Position numbers and translations under genes: made by a program
Shown here: positions 50,134-59,681 of the stretch, one piece after another
Position numbering within the stretch: the first letter of the stretch is position 1
Layout: each line of letters opens with the position of its first letter
Origin: Marinobacterium_D sp050908845
GTDB taxonomy: Bacteria; Pseudomonadota; Gammaproteobacteria; Pseudomonadales; Balneatricaceae
DNA length: 64,000 nucleotides
NCBI RefSeq assembly: GCF_050908845.1
Contig: NZ_CP194171.1
Span: 310,001 to 374,000 of the forward strand
Reading direction: 5' to 3'
Notes under the pieces: generated by a model
Told to the model about the DNA's origin: nothing
Database searches by the model: none
Seen by the model: only the letters and a program-made list of their open reading frames with translations

Positions 50134-51239
50134 ACCGATCCAATCAGACAGGCTTGCTCCCCACACTGGCCGGCGTCGGCAGCGCCTTTTTGCTGGCGGG
50201 GCTGATCCACACCAGCAATGCCACCGCTGCCGATGTCAGCTGGGCCGACTACAACCGTGAAACCGTTCAGGACGATATTATTCCCGCCTACGGCCGGTTT
50301 GCTCAGACAACCCGCACCCTGGACTCCGCCACGGACACTCTGTGCCAATCGCCCGATGCAGCTCACCTGGAACAGGTACGCAACGCTTACCGTGAGTCGA
50401 TGCTGGCCTGGCAGGGAATATCGCAGGTGCAGTTCGGCCCGGTGCAGTTCCTGATGCGGAACTACAGCATCCAGTACTGGCCCGACCGCAAAAGTATCGG
50501 CCGTCGTCAGTTGCAGAGCACCCTGGAGATGCCGGCGGATACTCGCTTTGACGCGGATTTCTTCCATGAAGCCAGCGTTTCGATCAAAGGCTTTCCGGCG
50601 CTCGAAAGCCTGTTATTCAGCGACAATGCGCTCGACAAACTCGCCGGTGACGGCATCGACTGCCGCCTGAGCGCCGCTATTGCCACCAATCTCAACAGCA
50701 TGGCCGAGGGGGTCTACAGCGACTGGCAGAACTCCGCCGAGGAGATCCTCAGCGCGAGCAGCAATGACGATGATGACGAGGGCGTCAGCGACGTACCTGC
50801 GCTCAGCGTCGATCTGATGAAATCGCTGGTGGAGCCGGTTGAGCTGATTCGAGACACCAAGCTGCTGGCCGTACTGGGCCGGAATGCTGAGTCGACCTAC
50901 CCGCACCGGGCCGAAAGCTGGCTGAGCGAGCAGTCACTGGCCAATATCCGGGCGAACCTCGACGCGGCGTACGCGCTTTACGCCGGCAATTCCGCCGGAC
51001 TGAAACAGCTGCTCGAGGCCCAGGGGCATGCCAAGATCGCCCAGCAGATCGAGGCCGACTTCAAACAGCTGAATGCACAGTTGGAACCGCTGGGCGACTC
51101 CCTGGTAAAAGCGCTGGAGAGCCATTACGACGAGCTTAAAACTGTGGCGGCGTCCCTGCGCGCGCTGGACGATTCACTCAACAACGCCATGCAGGTGCTC
51201 GGTGTACAACTGGGGTTCAATAGCCGTGATGGAGACTAA
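50130..51239 (+). CDS. Second imelysin family protein
   Basis: The 369-residue precursor has a signal peptide (cleavage near ATAA-DV). Its key motif reads KGFPALESLLF, the variant form found in the second imelysin of such clusters, in place of GxHxxE. It is predicted to act in periplasmic iron handling together with the first imelysin and the di-haem protein. It overlaps the upstream gene by 4 and the downstream gene by 11 bases. Confidence 0.88.
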   Translation: MNRSNQTGLLPTLAGVGSAFLLAGLIHTSNATAADVSWADYNRETVQDDIIPAYGRFAQTTRTLDSATDTLCQSPDAAHLEQVRNAYRESMLAWQGISQVQFGPVQFLMRNYSIQYWPDRKSIGRRQLQSTLEMPADTRFDADFFHEASVSIKGFPALESLLFSDNALDKLAGDGIDCRLSAAIATNLNSMAEGVYSDWQNSAEEILSASSNDDDDEGVSDVPALSVDLMKSLVEPVELIRDTKLLAVLGRNAESTYPHRAESWLSEQSLANIRANLDAAYALYAGNSAGLKQLLEAQGHAKIAQQIEADFKQLNAQLEPLGDSLVKALESHYDELKTVAASLRALDDSLNNAMQVLGVQLGFNSRDGD

Positions 51240-52356
51240 GCGCAGACGCCTGCTGCAGTGGATGGCGGGGGCGCCTCTGCTGGCAGCCTTACCCGGCACC
51301 GGCTTTGCCGCCTCTACAGACGGGGACCGCTTGCTGATCGCCAGTGCCGCCGATGATGCTCAGGGTAATCACTGGCTGATCGCCATGAATGAAATGGGAG
51401 AGGAGCGGCTGCGCCACCCCTTGCCGGGTCGTGCTCACCATGTGGCGGCACACCCCAGCCGCCCGTTGCTGGCGGTGGTTGCGCGCCGCCCCGGTTACTA
51501 CATCGACCTGGTGGATACCGACAGTGGCATGCTGGTGCGACGGATTGAACCGGAAGCGGGACAGCATTTTTACGGCCACGCGATCTTCACGCCGGACGGC
51601 AAGGGGATACTGGCCACTGAAATGGATGTTGAAAGCGGGGAGGGCCGCATCACCCTGCGTGCGCTGGACCAGGCGGGCGCCCCTCTGCGGGAGATGGCCA
51701 GTGGCGGTATCGGCCCCCACGAGCTCCTGCTGACGCCGGATAAGCACACGATCATCGTTGCCAATGGCGGCATCCTTACCGATGGTCGCGACAAGCTGAA
51801 TATCGAGACGATGCAGCCGTCACTGGCCTATATCGATCTCGAATCGGGCGAAATCACCGAGCAGCGCTTCCTCGACAGCGAGGACCATCAGCTGAGTATC
51901 CGTCACATGGATGTGAATGCACGCGGTGAGGTGATCATCGCTCTGCAGTACCAGGGTGATCTAGCGGACGATAAGCCCTTGGTTGCAGTGCATCGTCGTG
52001 GGGAGGCACTCAAGTTACTGAGAGCGCCGGAACAAATCAATCGCCAGATGGCGCAGTACTGCGGCAGCGCCCGTTTCGACAGCAGTGGCCGCATCGCTGC
52101 CGTCAGCGCACCGCGAGGTGACCTGGTCACTTTCTGGGATATGCAGAACGACAGCTTTCTGACCAGTATGCGCACCACCGATGGCTGCGGACTGGTGGCC
52201 ACCCCCGAGGCCGGCAGCTTTATCGCCAGCACCGGGCGAGGGCGCTGTTACGCCCTTTACCCGCTGGACGATTATCGAGAGCCGCTGATGCTGCCACCTC
52301 AATTGAGCAGTCTCGCCTGGGACAACCATATGGCACTCAAACCCCTGCTTGGCTGA
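51229..52356 (+). CDS. DUF1513 family protein with Tat-like signal
   Basis: The 375-residue protein starts METKRRRLLQWMAGAPLLAAL, a twin-arginine-like signal, followed by a beta-propeller-like repeat sequence (HHVAAHPSRPLLAVVARRPG, HAIFTPDGKGILATE, GPHELLLTPDKHTIIVANGG). This matches DUF1513, commonly found with imelysins and the DUF1111 protein. Export folded through Tat suggests it may carry a cofactor. The start at 51229 was chosen because it begins the signal peptide. Confidence 0.88.
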   Translation: METKRRRLLQWMAGAPLLAALPGTGFAASTDGDRLLIASAADDAQGNHWLIAMNEMGEERLRHPLPGRAHHVAAHPSRPLLAVVARRPGYYIDLVDTDSGMLVRRIEPEAGQHFYGHAIFTPDGKGILATEMDVESGEGRITLRALDQAGAPLREMASGGIGPHELLLTPDKHTIIVANGGILTDGRDKLNIETMQPSLAYIDLESGEITEQRFLDSEDHQLSIRHMDVNARGEVIIALQYQGDLADDKPLVAVHRRGEALKLLRAPEQINRQMAQYCGSARFDSSGRIAAVSAPRGDLVTFWDMQNDSFLTSMRTTDGCGLVATPEAGSFIASTGRGRCYALYPLDDYREPLMLPPQLSSLAWDNHMALKPLLG

Positions 52357-52389
52357 CACTTCTAAGGTGAACAGGCGCCGAGGCGAGGC

Positions 52390-54759
52390 TCAGGCCTTCG
52401 CCTTGGCGATCTCGCGCAGACGTTTAACAATCTGCGCGCCCATACTGCGCTGGGTGAAGTGACCGTCTTCCTTCATGTGGCCCGCCGGCTTGCCCGTCAG
52501 TATCTCCAGACACTGATCCACCGTCGCCACCGCATGGACATGGAACAGTCCCTCCCTGACCGCATCCACCACCTCTCGCTTAAGCATTAGGTTACGCACA
52601 TTGGCCTGGGGGATAATCACGCCCTGCTTGCCGTTTAACCCGCGGGTCTGGCAAAGCCTGAAGAAGCCCTCGATCTTTTCGTTTACACCACCGATCGCCT
52701 GGACTTCACCATACTGGTTGATCGAGCCGGTCAGCGCGTACTGCTGGCGGATCGGAATATGGGTCAGTGCGGAGATCAGTGTGCAGATCTCCGCCAGGGA
52801 TGCGCTGTCGCCATCGATGTAACCGTAGGACTGCTCCATGGCGATACTGGCGGAGAGTGTCAGCGGGAAGTCGCGGGCGTACTTGTGTCCGAGATACCCC
52901 TGCAGGATCAGCACCCCCTTGGAGTGGATCGGCTGACCGAGGGTGACTTCACGCTCTATATCGACAATACCGCGGTTGCCCGGGTGGACGGTGGCGGTAA
53001 TCCTTGCCGGCGTACCAAAGGACACATCACCGACCTGCAACACGGTCAGACCGTTGGATTTGCCGATGGCGTCACCATCGGTATCGATCAGCACGGTCTC
53101 ATTCATGATGCCGTCGAGAATTTTCTGCGCCAGGCGGCCGGTGCGTCGTTCCTTGGCCACCAGGGCATGTTCCACGTGGAGCGCATTGATCTGATCGTCG
53201 CCGTTCTCTTTACGGCGGTAATCCGCCTCGCACAGCAGATCGACCAGCTCGCCGATATGCGCCGACAGCTGGTCCTGATCGCCGGCAAGCCGGGAACTGT
53301 GCTCCACCAGCCGTGCAACACCATCCCGGGTGAGAGCGGCCAGTTGCTCCTCGTTGGCGAGGGTTTTCATCAACCTGGCATAATGACGAATCGATTTTGG
53401 ATTACGCTCCACATCCTCGTCGAAGTCCACGACCACACGGAACATCTTTTCAAAGTCGTGATCCAGCTCCTGCAGCAGGTAGTAGGTATCACGCCCGCCA
53501 ATCAGCACTATCTTGACCCCGAGCGGCACGGGTTCGGGATTCAACGTGATAGTGCTCACCCCGGTGTACTCGCTGACCGGGTTCTCGATACGGATCTCAT
53601 GGGATTTCAGTGCCCGTTTCAGCGCACTGTAGACAAACGGCTGCTCCAGCAGTTTCTCCGCTTCCATCACCAGGTAGCCGCCGTTGGCACGATGCAGCGC
53701 ACCCGGACGGATCAACTGGTAATTGGTGACCATGGCGCCCATTTCACTGGTGTATTCAATGCGCCCGAACAGATTGTCGTAGCTCGGGTGCGCTTCATAG
53801 ACCACAGGTGCACCCTTGGTTTTATCGTTGTCCACCAGCAGGTTGACGCCGTAGTTCTCCTCCAGCCAGGCGCGCCGGGTCGCGTCGGTTTTCACCTCTA
53901 CCGGGCTGTCGGCAACCAGCTCCGCGCCGTTCTTGACCAGGTCCTTCTCCACATGACTGAGATAGGCGGGCACACCCGGCAGATTGGCGTAATGTTCCTT
54001 GAGTGCCTGGATCGGCCCCGAGACCGCCTGGCGGGCGGTATCGCGCTCCAGGGTACGCACCTGCTCCGCGGCCTCGCGGCGCCACTTCGGCAGCTCGGTC
54101 AGGTTGTCGTTAAGCCGATCCTCGAGCTCGGCAATATTGCGCTGGAAGGCATCGCGTTCCTCCTCTGGCAGCGCGGAGAACTGCGCCTCATCCATCGCCT
54201 GACCATTGGCGACCGGCGTAAAGCCGACCTGGCCGGCTTCGCGATAAACGGCGATGCTGTAATCTCGCCCCTTGCGCTCGATCTCTTCCACCGCCTGGTC
54301 GTAACGGCGGTTGAAATCACGCTCTATACGTCCCTTAAGGCCCAGATAACTCGGGCTTTCAAACGCCGCGGGCAGCGCGCTGAGCAGATTGTCGAACAGG
54401 CGCCCCATATCGCGCCGGAATCGTGCCGCTTTACCGGCAGGTAACTTCAGGATCGTCGGGTAGCGGTTATCGGTAAGATTGTTCAGGTAACACCAGTCCT
54501 GTGGCTTGCGCTGTTTCTTGGCCACATTACGCAGGCTCACGGTCGCGAACGAGAAACGACCGGTGTGCGGGTTACCCATGACGAAGAGGTTATAGCCCGG
54601 ACGCTGCATGCCGACACCGAACTCCATCGCCTCGATGGCGCGTTCCTGGCCGAAGAAGCCGCTGAACGGTTCAAGCGTATCGGTGGTTTTAAACGGCAGG
54701 AGGTCGGTGTCGCAGGTGCGATAGAGAGCCTCGGGCGGCAGCGGAAGGTGCTTATCCAT
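52390..54759 (-). CDS. Lon-like ATP-dependent protease (LonB/YcbZ type)
   Basis: The 789-residue protein joins an N-terminal AAA-like region with a long coiled-coil insertion (~150-260) to a C-terminal Lon S16 protease domain. The catalytic Ser lies in DGDSASLAEICTLISAL and the catalytic Lys in GGVNEKIEGFF. The Walker A segment reads GNPHTGRFS, with Arg where Lys is usual; Walker B is probably DELDHDFEKMF-like but unclear. Lon-specific N-terminal domains are absent. It is convergent with the DUF1513 gene. Confidence 0.88.
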   Translation of the reverse strand: MDKHLPLPPEALYRTCDTDLLPFKTTDTLEPFSGFFGQERAIEAMEFGVGMQRPGYNLFVMGNPHTGRFSFATVSLRNVAKKQRKPQDWCYLNNLTDNRYPTILKLPAGKAARFRRDMGRLFDNLLSALPAAFESPSYLGLKGRIERDFNRRYDQAVEEIERKGRDYSIAVYREAGQVGFTPVANGQAMDEAQFSALPEEERDAFQRNIAELEDRLNDNLTELPKWRREAAEQVRTLERDTARQAVSGPIQALKEHYANLPGVPAYLSHVEKDLVKNGAELVADSPVEVKTDATRRAWLEENYGVNLLVDNDKTKGAPVVYEAHPSYDNLFGRIEYTSEMGAMVTNYQLIRPGALHRANGGYLVMEAEKLLEQPFVYSALKRALKSHEIRIENPVSEYTGVSTITLNPEPVPLGVKIVLIGGRDTYYLLQELDHDFEKMFRVVVDFDEDVERNPKSIRHYARLMKTLANEEQLAALTRDGVARLVEHSSRLAGDQDQLSAHIGELVDLLCEADYRRKENGDDQINALHVEHALVAKERRTGRLAQKILDGIMNETVLIDTDGDAIGKSNGLTVLQVGDVSFGTPARITATVHPGNRGIVDIEREVTLGQPIHSKGVLILQGYLGHKYARDFPLTLSASIAMEQSYGYIDGDSASLAEICTLISALTHIPIRQQYALTGSINQYGEVQAIGGVNEKIEGFFRLCQTRGLNGKQGVIIPQANVRNLMLKREVVDAVREGLFHVHAVATVDQCLEILTGKPAGHMKEDGHFTQRSMGAQIVKRLREIAKAKA

Positions 54760-54833
54760 AGGGCGACCCCTAAGCAGAGAGTGTCACCCCGTTATACCGC
54801 CCAAGACTTTGATTATGCAAGGCTCTCGGCTGA

Positions 54834-55661
54834 TCAATTAGCGTTCAGCTGTCGCCTTACACTGTCAATTACGTCGCTGGTCTGCGGCTTGACGCCGCGC
54901 CAGATGCGGAAGGATTCGGCAGCCTGCTCCACCAGCATACCCAGGCCATCCATCACTTTCCCGGAGCCCGCCGCTTCTGCCCAGGCACAGAAAGGCGTCT
55001 GTTCAGCGCCATACATCATGTCGTAGCAGGTGGTTCGACGCGCTACCACATCGGCAGGAATCGGTGGCAGCTCACCCTGCAGACTGGCCGAGGTGCCGTT
55101 GAGCACCAGGTCGAAAGGAGCCGGATCGATTTCGTTAAAACCGCAGCCGGATACCACACCCAGATCACTGAACGCCCGCGCCAGCTCCTCGGCCTTGGCA
55201 CGGGTGCGGTTGGCGATGACGATCTGCGCGGCGCCCGCCGCAAGGAAGGGCTCAAGCACACCGCGCACTGCTCCGCCGGCGCCAAGAATCAGCACGCGGG
55301 CACCCTGCAGCCGGGTGCGGTTATTGGCCAGGTCACACACCAGCCCGATACCGTCGGTATTGTCACCACAGAGCTGGCCCTGCTGGTTCATATACAGGGT
55401 GTTCACCGCTCCCGCACGCTCCGCCGCCGGAGAGCGCCACTGGGCCATCTCCCAGGCGCGCTGCTTGAACGGCACGGTGATATTCAGGCCTTTTCCACCC
55501 TCACGGAAGAACGCCTCGACACAGGTTTCAAACTGCGCCTCGTCGATGCACTCCGCACCATACTCCAGCGTTTCGCCGGTCTGAGCGGCAAAGGCGGCAT
55601 GGATCTGCGGCGACTTGCTGTGTTTGATCGGATTACCGAAAACGGCATAGCGATCGGCCAT
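54834..55661 (-). CDS. aroE: Shikimate dehydrogenase AroE
   Basis: The 275-residue enzyme reduces 3-dehydroshikimate with NADPH. It has the shikimate-binding NPIKHSKSP, catalytic Lys in NITVPFKQRA, Asp in DNTDGIGL and the Rossmann site ILGAGGAVRGVL. The ATG at 55661 is 6 bases after GGAGGT, which lies inside the end of hemF; the ATG at 55667 is too close to that site. It ends a five-gene minus-strand run. Confidence 0.96.
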   Translation of the reverse strand: MADRYAVFGNPIKHSKSPQIHAAFAAQTGETLEYGAECIDEAQFETCVEAFFREGGKGLNITVPFKQRAWEMAQWRSPAAERAGAVNTLYMNQQGQLCGDNTDGIGLVCDLANNRTRLQGARVLILGAGGAVRGVLEPFLAAGAAQIVIANRTRAKAEELARAFSDLGVVSGCGFNEIDPAPFDLVLNGTSASLQGELPPIPADVVARRTTCYDMMYGAEQTPFCAWAEAAGSGKVMDGLGMLVEQAAESFRIWRGVKPQTSDVIDSVRRQLNAN

Positions 55662-55663
55662 GA

Positions 55664-56578
55664 TCATACCTCCAGCCAGTTACGGGGTTTCAGGTAGCGC
55701 TCATACAGCTGCGCCTCCTCTGAGCCGGCTTCCGGCGCCCAGTTGTAGTCCCAGCGCACCTCCGGTGGCAGCGACATCAGGATCGATTCGGTACGTCCAC
55801 CGGACTGCAGCCCGAACAGGGTGCCGCGGTCGTAAACCAGGTTGAACTCCACGTAACGGCCCCGACGATGCAGCTGGAAGTCACGCTGACGCTCACCATA
55901 GGGGATATCCCGACGCTTTTCGATGATCGGCAGGTAGGCGGGCAGGTAGGCGTCACCGATGGAGCGCATCAGGGCAAAGCTGTCATCGAAGCCACCGGCA
56001 TTCAGATCATCGAAAAAGAGACCGCCGATGCCACGGGGCTCATCGCGATGCTTGAGGTAAAAGTAATCATCACACCACTGTTTGAAACGGGGGTATATAT
56101 CTTCACCGAAAGGCGCACAGGCCTGCTCGGCGGTGCGATGCCAGTGGCTACAGTCTTCGTCGAAGCCGTAGTAGGGAGTCAGGTCAAAGCCACCACCAAA
56201 CCACCAGACTGGCGGCTCGCCCTCTTTCTCGGCAATAAAGAAACGTACGTTGGCGTGGGAGGTCGGTACATAGGGGTTATGGGGGTGAATCACCAGGGAG
56301 ACCCCCATCGCCTCGAAACTGCGACCAGCCAGTTCCGGCCGATGCGCCGAGGCAGAGGCGGGGAGGCCGGCACCGTAAACATGGGAAAAGTTCACGCCGC
56401 CTTTTTCGATCAGGCCGCCATCCTTGATCACCCGGCTGCGGCCACCGCCACCGAGTTCACGTTCCCAGCTGTCCTCCTCGAAGCCGGCACCGCCGTCGAT
56501 TTGCGCCAGGGCATCGCAGATGCGGTCCTGCAGACCTAGCAGATATTGTTTTACCGCTGCCGTATCGGGCGCCGACAT
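55664..56578 (-). CDS. hemF: Oxygen-dependent coproporphyrinogen III oxidase HemF
   Basis: The 304-residue enzyme carries the family signatures NPYVPTSHANVRFF and WFGGGFDLTPYYGFDEDCSHWH, plus the C-terminal RTESILMSLPPEVRW. It converts coproporphyrinogen III to protoporphyrinogen IX with oxygen. It lies 24 bases after tsaC and is followed at once by aroE. Confidence 0.97.
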   Translation of the reverse strand: MSAPDTAAVKQYLLGLQDRICDALAQIDGGAGFEEDSWERELGGGGRSRVIKDGGLIEKGGVNFSHVYGAGLPASASAHRPELAGRSFEAMGVSLVIHPHNPYVPTSHANVRFFIAEKEGEPPVWWFGGGFDLTPYYGFDEDCSHWHRTAEQACAPFGEDIYPRFKQWCDDYFYLKHRDEPRGIGGLFFDDLNAGGFDDSFALMRSIGDAYLPAYLPIIEKRRDIPYGERQRDFQLHRRGRYVEFNLVYDRGTLFGLQSGGRTESILMSLPPEVRWDYNWAPEAGSEEAQLYERYLKPRNWLEV

Positions 56579-56602
56579 AAATCCTCCGAAGTAAATACTA
56601 AC

Positions 56603-57160
56603 TTACGACCTAACAACCCTACTATCTGAAAGGTCGCGAATGGTAGTTGGCTTTTTCAGGTCACCGAGCTCACCGTCCACCACAAAATCGACATCACTAC
56701 CGAAGTAAGTCCTTACTTTCAGCTTTGTTTTTGCCGGCGCGGCCGCGCTCACATTTGCAGATGTAGAGACGATGGGACCACCATAGGCAAGCGTCAACGC
56801 CCGCACCACCGGGTGGTCACTGACACGCACCGCTACACCCCTGTGCTGGCCCTTGACCCAGCGCGGAATCAAATTCTTCGGATCCGGAATCAGCCAGGTA
56901 TTGGGCCCCGGCCAGGTCTCGCTCAACAGCTGCCGCTGCTCAGCGGAGAGCGGTGCGAGCAGAGGCTCTATCTGGCCTTCACCGGCCGCAGCGAGAATCA
57001 GTCCCTTGTACTCGGGCCGTCGCTTGATGGCCAGGAGTCTCTCAACGGCCCTGGGATTGAAAGGATCACAACCAAGCCCCCAGACCGCCTCGGTAGGATA
57101 GGCAATGATGCCCCCCGCCTGCAGGACCCGGACTGCCTGGCGAATATGCCACTCGTTCAC
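56603..57160 (-). CDS. tsaC: Threonylcarbamoyl-AMP synthase TsaC
   Basis: The 185-residue protein of the Sua5/YrdC family makes threonylcarbamoyl-AMP for the t6A modification of ANN-decoding tRNAs. It has YPTEAVWGLGCDPFN, the KR segment LLAIKRRPEYKGLIL and PIVSTSANVSAA. It starts at GTG 57160 with a poor ribosome site. A 8-bp inverted repeat lies just upstream (57179-57198). Confidence 0.95.
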   Translation of the reverse strand: MNEWHIRQAVRVLQAGGIIAYPTEAVWGLGCDPFNPRAVERLLAIKRRPEYKGLILAAAGEGQIEPLLAPLSAEQRQLLSETWPGPNTWLIPDPKNLIPRWVKGQHRGVAVRVSDHPVVRALTLAYGGPIVSTSANVSAAAPAKTKLKVRTYFGSDVDFVVDGELGDLKKPTTIRDLSDSRVVRS

Positions 57161-57178
57161 AGCTGGTTCTCGCTCAGG

Positions 57179-57198
57179 GGAACCTGGACACAGGTTCC
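57179..57198. repeat. Inverted repeat between dprA and tsaC
   Basis: GGAACCTG-gaca-CAGGTTCC is a perfect 8-bp inverted repeat 19 bases upstream of tsaC in the otherwise featureless 202-base gap after dprA. It has no T run, so it is not a standard terminator; it could be an operator or an mRNA hairpin. Confidence 0.6.
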
Positions 57199-57362
57199 GC
57201 GGTTAAAAGGCGTGAAATTAACCAGTTGGTCACCGCTTTGCAACTTATTGCGCGGCTTTGACGGCAGAGCCGGATACCCCGATCCACTGAACCGGATTGC
57301 AGCCCGTTAGCGGATGCCAGGCGGGATGGCTGGTCTGACGGCCCCTCTCGATATTCTCAAGG

Positions 57363-58460
57363 TCAAGCGATACGCACAATCAGACTGCCGCGCAATTCGA
57401 TAAGCCCTTCGAGTTCCAGCCGCATCAGCTGCTGCTGCAGTTCGGCGGGCCCCAGCATCACCCGCTGCGCCAGATCGTCAAAGCTGGTCGGGTCGAAGGG
57501 GATCTGCAAAAGCAGGGGATCCTGCTGAACATCCCCAGGCGTATCTGCAGGCTCAGCGGCCTGCAGTTGCAAACTCCCGAGCAGAGGCGCCAGCTCCTGC
57601 AGGATATCCTCACTCGACTCCACCAGCACTGCGCCCTCGCGGATCAGCGCATGGCAACCCTTGCTTAACGGGTTATGCACCGAACCGGGCAAGGCAAAAA
57701 CCTCGCGCCCCTGATCCAGGGCCTGGCGTGCCGTTATCAGGGAGCCGCTTCGCGGCGCGGCCTCGACCACCAGCGTACCCACGCTCAAGCCGCTGATGAT
57801 GCGGTTACGGCGGGGAAAGTTCTGTGCCAGCGGCTCCGTTCCCGGGGGATACTCCGACACCAGTGTACCTCCGGATTGGCGGATCTGCTGCGCCAGGTGC
57901 CGATTCGCCGCCGGGTAGCACCGATCCAGCCCGGTCCCCATCACCGCGACGGTTTTGCCTGTACGGTCCAGTGCCCCCTGGTGTGCCGCTGCATCGATTC
58001 CCCGCGCCAGCCCACTGCAGATGCCCAGGCCGCCAGCGGCAAGCTCAGCGGCAAAGCGGTATGCCTGCTGGGCGCCACCCCGGCTGGCGTGGCGACTGCC
58101 AACTACAGCCAGCTGAGGCAGACCAAGGATGGAGGGATCGCCATCGATCCAGAGCAGGATGGGTGGATCGTGTATCTGACGCAGAAGATCAGGGTACTGC
58201 GGGGCGTCGAAGCTGAGCAGGGTCCAGCCCTGGCTTTCAGCCAGCTCCAGGAGTTCGGTGCATTGTTGGTAAAACTGACCACCGCTGCGGTAGCTGGTGA
58301 TCGCATCCCGGGTGGCGGGTTTGAGGCGTAAAGCACCGCTCAGCGCTTCACTGTAGAAAAGATCGGGGGCCGCGACACCCTCGGCCCGGAGCCTGGCCAG
58401 TGTGGCTGGGCCGATGCCGGGCAGAAGGCTTGCAGCGATCCAGTCCCTTGGATCGCTCAT
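57363..58460 (-). CDS. dprA: DNA processing protein DprA
   Basis: The 365-residue protein has a SAM-like N-terminal domain, the DprA Rossmann core (VVGSRHASRGG, CSGLARGIDAAAHQGAL, GTGLDRCYPAANRHLA, SEYPPGTEPLAQNFPRRNRIISGLS) and a C-terminal winged helix. DprA loads RecA on incoming single strands during natural transformation. The gene follows the LysM gene by 18 bases. Confidence 0.95.
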   Translation of the reverse strand: MSDPRDWIAASLLPGIGPATLARLRAEGVAAPDLFYSEALSGALRLKPATRDAITSYRSGGQFYQQCTELLELAESQGWTLLSFDAPQYPDLLRQIHDPPILLWIDGDPSILGLPQLAVVGSRHASRGGAQQAYRFAAELAAGGLGICSGLARGIDAAAHQGALDRTGKTVAVMGTGLDRCYPAANRHLAQQIRQSGGTLVSEYPPGTEPLAQNFPRRNRIISGLSVGTLVVEAAPRSGSLITARQALDQGREVFALPGSVHNPLSKGCHALIREGAVLVESSEDILQELAPLLGSLQLQAAEPADTPGDVQQDPLLLQIPFDPTSFDDLAQRVMLGPAELQQQLMRLELEGLIELRGSLIVRIA

Positions 58461-58478
58461 TCCGGTAAGTCCTTTAAA

Positions 58479-59525
58479 TCAGGGGCTTTTCAGCTTGTCA
58501 CCAACGCTGATTACGTTGGTAGCGCGCATCACCAGCCCGTAGCTGACTTTGTTGAACACCTTGAAGACCATCAACTCGCCGGCGCGCTCAGAAGGCAGGG
58601 TGATGGTTTCACCGGTCACCGGGTCCTTGACGACCTCACCGCGGTTAAAGACGGCGAAGACATTGCCGGTCTCGACACCTTCGCGTTCACCCACGTTGAG
58701 TGCAACCACATCGAACTGGCCTATCTTTTCGATACCGCCCAGTACCTCCATGATCACAGCCTTGTCGATCGCCTCACCCGGGGAGGGGTAGAAGACGGAG
58801 TTGATGCGCTGTTCATCGCTGGGAATGACGCGGTCACGCACGCGGACCTCTTTCTCGAACGAGTCGCTCAGATCCATGGTCAGCACCTGAGTTGCCTCAT
58901 CCATCGCCATGATGCGACCATCGGCCACCCTGTCGAGCTCATAGCCGAGCAGTTCGTTGGTTACCGGGTCGTGGTAGGCCCGGGCCGGACGGTAAACGCC
59001 CTGGAAGGAGACATCCTCCACCGGAATACCGCGGGCGTAGATACGATCACCCGCACCGGCAACGATGCGCTCGTTTTTGCCGCCGATCACATAAGGCGCT
59101 TTTTCGAGCAGATCTTCATCAACCACCCGGTTATTGTTCAGGAAGGCAGCAATATCCTTGAGCGGGATCGACGGGATCGCCTGATCCAGCGGCAATACGC
59201 GTACCTTCGGGCCGAGCTTTTTAACGCCCCGCTTGAGGCCAAGCCGCGGCTGTCCATCAACCCAGGTCAGGTAGATGATATCGCCGGGGTAAATCAGGTG
59301 GGGGTTATCGATCTGCGGATTGACGTACCACACGTCTGGCCAGAGCCAGGGGGATTTCAGAAAGTGTCCGGAGATATCCCAGAGGGTATCGCCTTTAACA
59401 ACCACGTATTCGGTAGGATGTTCATCTGCCAGTTCTATCCGGTCCTGTCGGACCTCTGCCTGTGCAGGGCTGCCAAGCAGCAGGACTGCCGCTGTCAGCG
59501 ACGCGCAAAGCAATCGGTTCATCAT
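58479..59525 (-). CDS. Exported LysM-domain protein
   Basis: The 348-residue precursor has a signal peptide (~1-23, to SPAQA-EV) and one N-terminal LysM domain (EYVVVKGDTLWDISGHFLKS to NPHLIYPGDIIYL). The remaining ~250 residues are the conserved uncharacterised part of this family, which habitually sits upstream of dprA. LysM suggests peptidoglycan binding in the periplasm. It starts at ATG 59525 or 59522 after AAGGGA. Confidence 0.92.
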   Translation of the reverse strand: MMNRLLCASLTAAVLLLGSPAQAEVRQDRIELADEHPTEYVVVKGDTLWDISGHFLKSPWLWPDVWYVNPQIDNPHLIYPGDIIYLTWVDGQPRLGLKRGVKKLGPKVRVLPLDQAIPSIPLKDIAAFLNNNRVVDEDLLEKAPYVIGGKNERIVAGAGDRIYARGIPVEDVSFQGVYRPARAYHDPVTNELLGYELDRVADGRIMAMDEATQVLTMDLSDSFEKEVRVRDRVIPSDEQRINSVFYPSPGEAIDKAVIMEVLGGIEKIGQFDVVALNVGEREGVETGNVFAVFNRGEVVKDPVTGETITLPSERAGELMVFKVFNKVSYGLVMRATNVISVGDKLKSP

Positions 59526-59615
59526 TCAGTTCCCTTGTAATGCAAACGAGCTGCAGGTAGCACCGGCATGGCTGAAACCCGAGACGTCTGAACATGCATT
59601 AGACAACATTATCAG

Positions 59616-59621
59616 TATAAT
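59616..59621 (+). promoter_or_regulatory. Candidate -10 of the def-fmt-rsmB-trkA run
   Basis: A consensus TATAAT lies 61 bases upstream of def in the divergent gap with the LysM gene. The -35 region 17 bases upstream is weak (CATGCA). Confidence 0.45.
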
Positions 59622-59681
59622 AGGGCGAATCTTACTTTTCTCCATCCGACATGCCCGTCGAACACCGTTTAAGCAGATACT

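Noticed and set aside
52759..54444. 561-codon plus-strand ORF
   Set aside because: It is antisense to the Lon-like protease gene, which has a clear protease dyad.
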